From positions 1-17,443 of the forward strand of contig BBXU01002990.1 in assembly GCA_001598975.1 (NCBI GenBank): DNA of 17,443 nt. Direction: 5' to 3'. Origin of the DNA: Parachlorella kessleri (Eukaryota; Chlorophyta; Trebouxiophyceae; Chlorellales; Chlorellaceae). The position numbers and the translations under genes were made by a program. Within the stretch, counting starts at the first letter, position 1. Every line of letters starts with the position of its first letter. The notes below the pieces were generated by a model. That model was given only the letters and a program-made list of their open reading frames with translations, made no database searches and was not told the DNA's origin. Below are positions 1-9,054 of this stretch, piece by piece.

Positions 1-161
1 CCCCCCCCTTTGCCTCCTCCACCAACTAGGGCTGAGGTATGACCACCCCCTGCACATGTTTCACTTCTAGGAACCTCTGCCTTCATCAAACCACCATGGA
101 GCAAGCATAAGCCGAGCACGGGCAGGCTCGGCAGCTGCTTGGCCTGACCACCCTGACTTAC

Positions 162-852
162 CTGGTACAACTCGTACAGCCTGTCTATGTTCCCCATGCG
201 CCGCTGAAGCAGCTCCTCCTCGCTCAGCGGCTCCTTAGCATGACCCGGCACATCCTCTGCAGCCGGCATATGTCTAATAATACATACAATGTTCACAAAA
301 GAGGGGGACACGCAGGTGCCACCGTTTGCACGCATGGGGGGCCCAAACTGACTGCACTGCGCATGGGAAGTGGGGCAGACCATGATAGCTTGCAAGTGGG
401 CAGCCAAGGGCGAAGAGCTGCAGGGACCAGTTCTGGCAAACCTAATAGCTGGGCACCTACTGCTGCGACATACTCTCGTCCAAGCGCTTCAAGGCTGGTC
501 TACTAAGAGTCTTAGCAGCACCCCCCAGGCACAAGGACTTCTTACCTTGCGAGAGCAGTGCCGCGTCAAGGCCTGCCAGCAAGGGGTCCTGGCCCCCAAG
601 CTCCACCACAACCACTGCAGGCTCCTCCTGCTCGCCAGAGCTTTGTGGGCCCTCATCCCCGGCGCTGCTGCCCGGTAGGTCGCCAGCCCAGGTCACTGTC
701 TTCTTACGCTTGGGAGGGGGAGCACCCTCCGCACCTGTGGCAGTAGGGCACTCTTCACGACGTGCCGAGGAGGAGCTAAAAGTGCTTGTAACATTGGGAG
801 TACTGTTGGACTCACCCTCTGGGCGCGTTTCCAGCTCTTCAGCGTTGGCCAT
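162..852 (-). CDS. N-terminal part of an unidentified, probably nuclear protein (runs off left edge)
   Basis: Two exons are supported: 852-546 and 256-162, giving 134 residues before the next intron, which reaches the window edge. The donor after Gln102 is G|GTAAG, the acceptor is CTGCAG|AGG, and the next donor is CAG|GTAAGT. Reading straight through 546 would give a short terminated ORF, so the spliced model is preferred. Residues 1-100 are low-complexity and acidic (Ser, Glu, Gly, Pro). A basic PKRKK patch (47-51), which could act as a nuclear localisation signal, runs directly into KTVTW (51-55), a fit to the RVxF docking motif for protein phosphatase 1. Exon 2 encodes a charged helix (PLSEEELLQRRMGNIDRLYE). 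This loosely resembles the pre-zinc-finger helix of KANL2/INO80D-like chromatin proteins, but the match is from memory and weak. The KTVTW context also recalls PNUTS-type PP1 subunits. Gene structure is fairly secure; identity is open. Confidence 0.6.
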
Positions 853-1357
853 GACGTATGTCTCAAATCATGAAGGCTCGAGTGGGCTAGATTGTTACAA
901 AACTAGATACACTGCTGATTGGCGAGACCTTGAGCGCTCTTCGCTGCGTTTGTCGCAAGTATCCGGTTCCAGCGGGAAGAGCACCCGCGGGCGAGCAGCC
1001 TGGGCTCTCCAAGACGCCCAGCTAGGCCCAGCTCTCCCTCTTCCGCCTTGAGCACAGGTTGTTATCACGCCTGTGTGTCCCTCAGTGACAGACCAAACCG
1101 TGGTGCTGACTCGGGGACTTTCAAGGTGGGCTGGCGGCACTAGGGGCGAGTATGACGGTTTCCACTCTGACGGTGCAGTGGAGGGGCAGCAGCCGGAATG
1201 GTCATGGCATGCTTGGCAGCAGGCAGTGCAGTCGGAGCGTTTGATCAGCTTGACTGGCATTGCAGCCAGTTACGGTCCTATCTGAGAAGAGACTGTAGTA
1301 TGCAGCGTGTACGTCTTAGTCAGCGAGCAGCGTGTGTCCTGCCCTGCGGCCGTGCAG
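853..1357. promoter_or_regulatory. Divergent intergenic region between the left-edge gene and RPS20
   Basis: These 505 bp separate two start codons on opposite strands, so they must hold both 5' UTRs and both promoters. I see no convincing TATA box and no coding exon. Several overlapping ORFs here are short and show no recognisable protein. The only motif of note is the site II pair at 1001-1030. Confidence 0.6.
1001..1030. promoter_or_regulatory. Possible pair of site II (TGGGCY) elements upstream of RPS20
   Basis: TGGGCT lies at 1001-1006 and TAGGCCCA at 1023-1030, which reads TGGGCC on the minus strand. In land plants, TGGGCC/T site II elements are common in promoters of ribosomal-protein and growth genes. 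The motif is short and the region is GC-rich, so chance occurrence is possible. The transcription start site is not known. Confidence 0.25.
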
Positions 1358-2514
1358 ATGGCAGCCGCAATCAAGCCCGCCCAGAAGCCCGGCGTGGAGG
1401 AGGCCGAGGCCGCCCCCATCCACCGCATCCGCATCACCCTCACCTCCCGCAACGTGAAGAACCTGGAGAAGGGTGAGCGCAGGCTTTGGGACAGAGAGCG
1501 CACCTGGCAGCAGGGGGAGCTGGCGCTGGACAAGGGTATACCAGCATCGGTTTGGTGTGTAGCAAAGTGAGGTCTCGCTGGTGCGGCCCGGGTGCGTTGT
1601 GGCCAATGGCGAGTGTCTGTCACCTGAGGACGCGCCAGCGTGCAGTACAGACCGCCCCTGCGACTTGCCTCCTTGCTGCCCTCAGTGTGTGCCGACCTGA
1701 TCCGCGGCGCCAAGGACAAGCAGCTCAAGGTGAAGGGCCCGGTGCGCATGCCCACCAAGGTGCTGCACATCACCACCCGCAAGTCGCCCTGCGGTGAGGG
1801 TACCAAGACCTGGGACCGCTTCGAGATGAGGTGAGGGCTGAGCTCCACGGCTAGTTGCGGGCCTTGCACATGCCTCTCGTGAGGGATGGGCGAAAAGCCG
1901 TGCTGCCATGGCTTTGGATAATGAGCTGCAGTGGCATCCTGCCTATGACTGAGGTGTGTCCTTTAAGAAGCAGTAGCATGCAGGCACACTGCTGGTGTTG
2001 GTTAGATTTGTGGGTTGTGTACTAGCACTACGGAAGATGCGTCATGCAAGAGGTTTTCAGGCCTTGGTGTCTCGTGGTGATGGGAGCTTGCAAACTCCTG
2101 CGTGCTCTGCAGGATCCACAAGCGCCTCATCGACCTGCACTCCCCTGCTGAGGTTGTCAAGCAGGTAAGCAGCGGAGGGCGGGTGTGCAAGCGACTTGCT
2201 TTCCGTTGCTTCTCCGCGTTGCCACTGCTTGGTTCTGCCAGGTTGGTGAAGCTTGGCAGCACCCGCATGTGTCAGCTGAGGGGTCGCTGAGGGTTAGGCA
2301 TCCATGTCTTGGGCAGCTGGAGCGCTGTTGACAGAGCGAGCACCAGTGGTTGCGGCCCTGCTGTGCTGGTAAAGTTGTGCCGTGGTGAGGAATGCTGCTG
2401 TCCGCTGGGCCTGACATCTGTGCCGTTGCTCACTTACCTCACTTACTTGTGCAGATCACCTCTATCTCCATCGAGCCCGGTGTCGAGGTTGAGGTCACCA
2501 TTGCTGACATCTAA
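1358..2514 (+). CDS. RPS20: 40S ribosomal protein S20 (uS10 family)
   Basis: Four exons, 1358-1472, 1686-1830, 2113-2164 and 2455-2514, give a 123-residue protein ending VEVTIADI and a TAA stop. uS10 is a structural protein of the small-subunit head in cytosolic ribosomes. The match to eukaryotic S20 is essentially end to end: [18 protein letters not shown], the [10 protein letters not shown] segment, [41 protein letters not shown] and [16 protein letters not shown]. Only the first ~20 residues are variable, as is usual in this family. All introns are GT-AG, and codons split across them are restored exactly (Lys38-Val39, Arg87). Length equals the family norm. No frameshift or missing segment is seen, so this should be a functional gene. 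It is transcribed away from the left-edge gene and towards the PLAT-PP2C gene. Confidence 0.97.
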
Positions 2515-2606
2515 GCACCAGCGTCTGCCCAGCCAACACCCGTCTGCGAGATGTTGCCAGCAGCAGCACTCAGCCGGTCAGCTTGCCTGGCTGTGCTATC
2601 AGCAGT

Positions 2607-2611
2607 TGTAA
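2607..2611 (+). terminator. TGTAA poly(A) signal of RPS20
   Basis: TGTAA, the typical chlorophyte nuclear polyadenylation signal, occurs 93 bases after the RPS20 stop. This predicts a short 3' UTR with cleavage some 10-20 bases further on. Confidence 0.65.
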
Positions 2612-2806
2612 GCTAAGGTTGCATCAATATGGCGAAGGACAGGGAGATGAGCGTGGCGCAAGAACCTTTGCCAAAGGGAGTCGGCAAGAGTTGGCGAGGG
2701 TACAGTGGTGGGCAGGTTGCGGAGAAACAGGTTCTACTGCCCTTGCAGACAGCTAGGGACATTATTGCGCTTCTCACGTCGTCAGACCGACTTCACAGGC
2801 TTCATC
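2612..2806. other. Gap between convergent 3' ends (RPS20 and PLAT-PP2C)
   Basis: About 195 bp separate the two facing poly(A) signals. A 61-codon open frame (2629-2814, plus) is present but resembles nothing and overlaps the opposing signal. No gene is called. Confidence 0.5.
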
Positions 2807-2811
2807 TTACA
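2807..2811 (-). terminator. TGTAA poly(A) signal of the PLAT-PP2C gene
   Basis: TTACA on the plus strand reads TGTAA on the minus strand. I saw no other TTACA between here and the stop codon at 3678, so it is the best candidate. It predicts a 3' UTR of roughly 0.87 kb, which is long but not unusual for green algae. Confidence 0.5.
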
Positions 2812-3677
2812 TAGTACAGTGAGGAAACAGCCAAGGCCGCTGCTCCAATATCAGGCAACCCACACTGAAGCCGCCTAGCCAGGGCACCCACAGCGGGAAT
2901 CTTTGTGGATCCGTGCAATGAAATGAGAAGGAAAAGCAGCCGTTCTCTGAATGGCGGGGCTGTTCCACTACAGCATGGCTGCAAAACATGCAGCAAAGGC
3001 AGGCCAGTAGTGATAATGGCAAAAAGCCGAGCGACCGCAGCCCACCACAGCACATCATACGTGCACCGCAGACATATCACTGGACAACCCGGAGAAAATG
3101 GGAACCTAACTTTCTATGCGTGGGTGGCCACATGCATCACAAATAGCAGTCACCACGTTCCTCGCCCCTCGACCACAAAAGCAGGACCACGACACAGGCT
3201 CCCCACCCTGTACATAATACATAAGTCTGACCCACCCTGGACAATGAAAAGCAATCAGCAAGGCCCTGCAAAACCTGCTAACATACAGCTATGCCGCCAT
3301 TGCAGTTATACATGGTACCTACACTGAGCTGCAGGTGACAAGGAAATTTGGCTCCTGGCCACCAAAGGCTATTCCTACGCATGAAGCTAACCACAAGAGG
3401 AAAAAAACCACCGCCCTAGCACACCCTTAGAAGGTAGCCCTTTGCTGCCATGAGGAGCACACGCCCCAGCTGGCAGGTTCAGCCATCTACACCCTACCAA
3501 AGGTACCAGCAGCGCCAAGCGCATGCTTGCCAGCCCCGCCTCTCGCAGCAACCGTATACAACCCAGCCTACGACATCCGCACAGCAGCCACAGCGGCTAG
3601 GGGCTCCACAGGCTGAACCTCGCTACACCCACCCCAACCGTTGATCTTGCCTGACACTACCACGCACCCAGCCCTGG
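2812..3677 (-). other. Probable 3' UTR of the PLAT-PP2C gene
   Basis: This 866-bp stretch carries no splice-linked coding exon of the PP2C gene, whose C-terminus closes at the TAG at 3680-3678. Open frames here (for example 2905-3327 plus, 2802-3080 minus) are compositionally odd and unlike any family I know. The stretch is read as untranslated. Confidence 0.5.
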
Positions 3678-6600
3678 CTATTGCAGCAGTGCGCACACGA
3701 CGGAGATGTCGTCGGCCTTGCCGCCCGAGTAGACCATGTCAAACGCCTCGCTGGCCCCCAGGGAGTAGGGCGTCTCGCGGTCGCGGTCCAGGGAGTATGT
3801 GAAGGCCAGGTGGGCCAGCCGCTGGGAGATGGCCACGGGCTGGGCGCCTGCCATAGGGAGGAGGACAAGGGGGGACACGCGCACTTGAACATTTTGATGG
3901 ACAGTGAATACAGGAGGGCTAAACCGCGGCTGGGACTGTCCGCCTGCCTTGAGGAGATAAATTCTCCTTGCAAGTTGTGGACATCTAATACAAATGCGGC
4001 GCTGATATGACCGTAAGAGCCTCTGGAGCACCAAGGCCACAGTGCGTACCAAAGCAGCCTGAGAGTCCTCCGCACCACAAAGAGGGTGCTTTCGCTTGCC
4101 TCCTTCCTAAGACCCCCAGGCGCTCCCGTCACCCAGAGACACCGCTTCTGAACACACATCTCAACCACAACAAGACCAACAGCAGGTCTCCCATAGCCAC
4201 GCCTCTGCCCATGGCATAGGACTGGCAGCTCTGGTTCAACATAGCCGATCCTGCCAGCGACACACACCTAGATGGACCAGGCGCTCCACCTCCAGGCGGA
4301 TCTCCTCCTCGGACACGTTGTCAAACAGGCCGTCGGAGCCCATCAGGAGCACATCGCCAGGGCCCACCGGCAAGGTCGTCAGCATGGCATCATCCGGCGA
4401 GTCAGCGTACTCATGATGACCTGCACTGAGCAAAAGTCTCAGCTTGGCAGGCTACTCCTTCTTCCAGCTTGGCTGAAGGCCACAGAAGCCCTTGTACTGC
4501 ACAAACAACCTGATCATCGGCATATCTCGGCCCTACAGCGTGCCGCCACATATGCACAGTCCCCCGCAGATGGCCAATGAAGCCTGTACCCAGTGGCCCT
4601 TGGCCCCCATGTACCAATCAAAGGATCATTGCCCCCCGAAACGCTTCCCACTTAAGCCTGGGTCTCTGCAGCATGTTTGTCTCCCGGCCAGCCTATGACA
4701 ACAGCACAGCTACCATGCCGCACAGCTGCCATGAAAGGCCTTCCTCACAGCCGTTCCCTTCCATCATTGCCCTACTTCCTCCTCCCTGCTCCCCGACCCG
4801 TCTTTCCCTGCCACTGTGCTACTACAACTCGCCTAATTGGTAAGGGCGTCCAAAGGAGTGCTCCTGCTGAGGGCTGCGGTACTTGACGACCATGGGCAGC
4901 TTGGCGCCTGGGGGGACGAACACGGGCCACTCAGCAGACGTTTCGGAGCGAGGACCTGCAGACAGGCCGGTAGTGTGAGCATTTTCAATGGGTTTCCCAA
5001 ATCAACCTCTGGGCAACTACACCTTCGACCAGCCACACTTGTGCTTGCCGACAAAACAGTGCACAAGTAGTATATGCGCTCTGCAAGTTTGCACAGAGCC
5101 TGCCTTCCGGGCCAGCTTAAGAAAGAGACTCGTGCCCCAGGCATGACTCACCAATGACCATGATGCCCGAGTCACCCAGGTTAGCGGAGGCCATGCGCCC
5201 CTGCAACATGTCCACCAGCGCTACACAGCAGGTGGCAGAACCCCGCAGCCGCTCGCGTCTCACCCGCTTGGACGCATACTGGACCACTGCAGACACACGG
5301 CGCACCCCATGCCAGCCAGAGTAAGCATTCTGAAGGCAGCCACAAGGGGTGCACTACGGCAACTCCATAAGCAAGTCATATATGTCCTGCAGCATGTCTC
5401 ATGGCGACAGGCATGGACTCCACGAGCTGCTACTTTGGCAGACAACAACGGGCAGAACAAACGCATCACCAAGCGCCTCAGTGCTGCAAGCTCCTGGCGG
5501 CACATGTCTACTGCAGTGCAACACAGCTCCAATCCGCACCCAGGCACCCTCCTCGCCTTGACACATCCACATCTCTATCTGCAGCCAGCCTGAAGCATAC
5601 ACACAACCTGAGCACGAAGATAGCCCCACCTCGAAGCACGTCCGTAGTTCCCATGGTGACTGACAGCCGCGCATACTCCATGAGCTTCTGGCTGTACAGC
5701 CCCGCATCTATGCCCTTCTCCCGCCAGGCATACACCCCGTCAGACACGCCCATGGCAAATACCCCGTTCCTGCAAGACACCAACTCCAGCACCTGCTTGG
5801 CTGGCTGACAGGAGCGGTTTGCAGGCGTGCATTGTGGGCCGGTAACCTAAGCAACGTGATTAGACAAGCTGGAGCAAGGGTGCCGGCAGGCATCGAGGAT
5901 ACTTCCCCGGAAGTATCTAAACCACATGAGGCAAGCGCCAGGCTCAATGTCAGGTATGACATGCAAGTGGTCAGTCAGGGGTTCATTCCAACACAACGAA
6001 ACACAGCAGCCTTGTACATTTCAGGCATCACGTCTAGCTGCCCACAAGGTTGTTCAAGTCACATGGCAACCTGGAGCCCCACTTCGTGCATTGGACCGCA
6101 TCCCAAATGTCAGCCAGGTTAGAATCATAGGGACCTGGCGCACCTATTAGAGCAGTAGAAGTAGGAGTCCTCGCCGGCAAAACCGTACCCCTTCTTGTTT
6201 AGCCCCTTTAGACCCGCGGCCACCTGCAGTTGGCACTCACTCAGATATCAGTTCCGCATTTGTTCTGGTAAGGCATTGATGTTGAAGTCAACGGAAAGGT
6301 AGTTGTCATTTCAACGTATATGCAGGTGCACTCTATGTTAGACCCCTGGGATCACCTTGTATGGCGAGCTTTGGGCAGCACATGATCTGAGCACACCCTT
6401 GCCCCACACCAGACAAGCTACTCACAACAAGCAGCCGGGGATTGGGTCTCTCCTTGTCCTGCCTACCCCACACACCTTCTCTGGGTGGGGCACTGCCACG
6501 CCCGAGGAGGCCACGTGGATGGGCGCAAACAGCGGGTTGAGGTTGACAAACTGGCGCGCCTCAAAGGAAGACAAGGATGCCAGGTCCACTGGCAGCAGTG

Positions 6601-7958
6601 TGCGCTCAACCACCGGCCCTGCACAGGCAAAAAGGGCAGGGATCCTCACATCATCAAGTGTACGGATACAGACTTGCGTCGGAGGAAGCCAAGCCAGTCA
6701 GGACAAGCCACCTTCAAAAGCCTCCAACGCAGACAGCTCGGAGCACGGCACTTGTTTTTGGGAGCTGGCGTGAGGGACGGCTTGGTTGGCTGCCTAAAGA
6801 AGGGCAATGAGCAGATAGCCACCAACCAGCAACCCCAGACGACTACGCACCACCACGGCGTCGCTTTGTCATCCTATCTGCAACCACTCCCGGTCCGTAC
6901 AGAAGCCTTTCCTCAAGTCCAGGCTGCTTGTGCCAGGGCCCAAACCCACCCATTGCCCAGGCGCACCCACCCACCTCCAGCAAGGTCGTCGCCGCCGGCG
7001 TCACTCTTGCCCAGCCATGAGGCGCAGGGGAAGGTCCACTGCTCACCTCCTGGGCCAGCTACCTGTGAGATAGCAGCAATACGCCGGCCAGTGACTGTTA
7101 CTATGTCATATAACTTGAACATAAGGTGACAGCTGGCCGTGTGAGGGATGCTAAGATACGTAGTCACAATGACACCGACACCGCGTTGGCCCATGTGCAG
7201 CAACCCCTATAGCGAAATAACACTTCATCATGCCAACCACAACCACGTCAGCGCACCTCTATCCTATCCAGATACCAGCCCGTGCCCTGAGCAGAGGGCG
7301 AGGGCAACTGTCGCACATATAGCCGCCGGAGCTGCCCTAGCTGCTGCTTGCTGAGGACGTTGTAGCTCTTGCGAGTGGCCCGCGAGAAACCAATGTCCTC
7401 GTCCCCAGCCACCTCCTCTCCGCCGCCAATCATGTACGGCTCGCTCTCGCCGTCTGCATCCAGAAGAGGTTGCTGGCAGACCACGACAGCACTGCGAATC
7501 AATCGAACACACTGCCCCTACCGAATAGCCCCAGTAGTTAGCAAGCACTGGGCAAGTTATCAAGTGAGACCTGCCAGCTGAGCTTCAGCCCTACAGGTAA
7601 CCTGCCTGAGAACCTGCAGCTTAGTTCAGTTGCCCCACACACCTTCGCCTATAAGAACTATGACTGCTGGGGCTGAGCTGCCTGCGCCACGCACGTCACC
7701 GGTGACAACTACTACACGATACTCTGCTGGCTGAGGATCCTCAGCTGCCGCTGCCGCCGCATCCATGCTGAGCCAGCGGGCCAGTGAGCTGCGCCGCTGC
7801 CATAGTGGTATGGTGGATATGTCATAGGATGCCCGAACAAGTGGGTGATGGAGGGGCCCTTGGTTGCCAAGGTGCGCGCTGAGAGAGGTTTGCAAGGCTG
7901 TAAGAGCGCGTAGGCAGGAGCTCAGTGCCCGGCTGGCACTGGCCACACGGGTTAGCAT
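3678..7958 (-). CDS. PLAT/LH2 domain - PP2C protein phosphatase fusion, predicted organelle-targeted
   Basis: Ten exons: 7958-7643, 7453-7257, 7062-6975, 6618-6476, 6223-6144, 5769-5630, 5286-5152, 4955-4833, 4420-4268, 3847-3678; 514 residues, all phases consistent. Residues 1-65 are Arg/Ser/Ala/Leu-rich with a single acidic residue, like a mitochondrial or plastid presequence. Residues ~79-189 form a PLAT domain: YRVVVVTGDVRGAG at the start, GWYLDRIE (164-171), WTFPCASWLG at the end. Residues ~250-513 form a PP2C of the SpoIIE-like PTC7/PBCP type. Metal-site motifs are GED (D267), SDG (D285-G286), NLGDSG (357-362), GSDGLFDN (D437) and GGKADDIS (D504/D505); PYQLGH spans the exon 8-9 junction. 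PP2Cs are Mn/Mg-dependent Ser/Thr phosphatases; PTC7 is mitochondrial and PBCP plastidial. The substrate is unknown. PLAT domains bind lipid or protein, so membrane recruitment is an inference. Start choice: first ATG of the exon; Met65 is an alternative. Confidence 0.88.
4421..4832 (-). other. GC-AG intron 8 of the PLAT-PP2C gene
   Basis: The exon 8 end reads CAATTAG|GCGAGT, with GC in place of GT and otherwise good complementarity to U1. The acceptor is GTGCAG|GTCATC. Only this junction keeps the frame and restores the conserved PYQLGHHEY segment. The nearby GT (4827-4826) gives an in-frame stop shortly after splicing. Confidence 0.75.
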
Positions 7959-8652
7959 GCAAGCTGCCAGGCAGGCAGTAGGTCTTGATCAAGCAAGCAG
8001 CGCCTGCTGGGAAAATTGTCCAGCGAGAAGGAAAGGTTAATGCAGGCGACGACAAGGGCTTCCAGAATTGTGCTGATAACTTGCACACAAGGCGACCAGC
8101 AGTGTTTGCAGCCGAGTTTGCGAATAATGCTTGCCGCAGATTTACTGTTTTCCACCACCGTGAGACGCATGCTGTGCCAGGTGGGTTTGGGTCTCCTAGC
8201 AAAATCCACGCAGGCGCCACTTGTGACCAGCCAGGGCTATACAATCCCACCATTTGTGCCAGTCACGAAATACAGAGCTGCACTGTTTTGGTGAACTGTC
8301 AGGCAGGCTAGTCAAGTGACATCTGACTCATGCCATGACATGGAACTGGGCAGGTTTTTATTAAGGGTGGCTGGTCGTGCGAACAGAGGTGACGGCGAAC
8401 TTGTGGTGACAGGGGAACTTATGCTCTGAAGCTTGCCTGAGTACTGGGCAGGCTTTTGTAACTCTGTGTGTACCAAAGCGTCCATTGGCAGCGCCAGCTA
8501 TCTTGCACAATCAAGTCAGGACGCCTACTGTATCAGTTAGGGCACGCCTCCAAAAGTGTTCCTGGGCAGATATTCACCCCTGAATTTGCAGCTTCACAGA
8601 ACTGCCTGTGGCCTGTAAGGCCTCGCAGTCCCCAAGCCGGTCAACGGATGAT
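7959..8652 (-). promoter_or_regulatory. Upstream region and 5' UTR of the PLAT-PP2C gene
   Basis: About 0.7 kb lies between the PP2C start codon and the SAP poly(A) signal. Open frames on both strands (for example 7822-8253 minus, 7985-8311 plus) show no recognisable protein. A near-perfect 15-bp direct repeat (ACTGGGCAGG then T/C TTTT) occurs at 8345-8359 and 8443-8457. No core promoter motif was identified. Confidence 0.4.
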
Positions 8653-8657
8653 TTACA
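8653..8657 (-). terminator. TGTAA poly(A) signal of the A20/AN1 gene
   Basis: TTACA on the plus strand, reading TGTAA on the minus strand, lies about 400 bases past the stop codon at 9055. It predicts a 3' UTR of about 0.4 kb. Confidence 0.5.
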
Positions 8658-9054
8658 GGGCGCAAAGGAAAGTACAGGGCACTGGCCAGTGGGTGGCACT
8701 GAATAGACCAACACGCTGGACAAAAATGAAGGGAAGTGCAACGCGTTCCCTTCCCTAAACACGGTTACCTACACTCTGTTACGAGTCACTTCTATATACC
8801 CTCAGAGGCCCCGCCCCACACCCTACAAGGAGCACAGGGTTCGTAATGTACAGCCAATGCAAGCTGCATGGCAAAGGTACAAGTAACCAGGTCCAGCAGC
8901 CTAGTCAGAAACGCATCGTTAACCCTGAAAACATCAAATGTAAGGGTTGTACTGGCGACCCAGCTGGACTGGGAGACCCTGGCCAGCCATTGTCCCAAGT
9001 CTTGATCATTACCTTGCCCCAAGCCGAAGCAATACATTAACACCACCGCCAATT
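8658..9054 (-). other. Probable 3' UTR of the A20/AN1 gene
   Basis: This 397-bp stretch follows the stop codon and precedes the candidate poly(A) signal. No further coding exon is expected because the C-terminus of the protein is complete. Open frames here look like chance. Confidence 0.5.

Noticed and set aside
1270..1869. 199-codon minus-strand open frame
   Set aside because: Lies antisense to RPS20 exons 1-2 and their intron; no recognisable protein; GC-rich shadow.
1831..2112. Box C/D snoRNA inside an RPS20 intron
   Set aside because: Vertebrate RPS20 hosts a snoRNA, so I looked. A GTGATGG near-match to box C occurs, but no clear box D with a terminal stem.
3623..4267. 214-codon minus-strand open frame
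   Set aside because: Overlaps the last PP2C exon in the wrong frame; the correct frame carries GGKADDIS and the stop.
5300..5560. Possible extra PP2C exon (frame with MCRQELAALRRLVMR)
   Set aside because: Exons 6 and 7 join in phase without it, and the resulting segment has the normal family length; kept as intron.
6485..7129. 214-codon plus-strand open frame
   Set aside because: Antisense to PLAT-PP2C exons 3-4; low-complexity, no family resemblance.
7822..8253. 143-codon minus-strand frame upstream of the PP2C start
   Set aside because: Overlaps the presequence exon in another frame and resembles nothing.
8345..8457. 15-bp direct repeat 98 bp apart in the PP2C upstream region
   Set aside because: One mismatch, short, no inverted-repeat or target-site structure; not enough to call a mobile element or operator.
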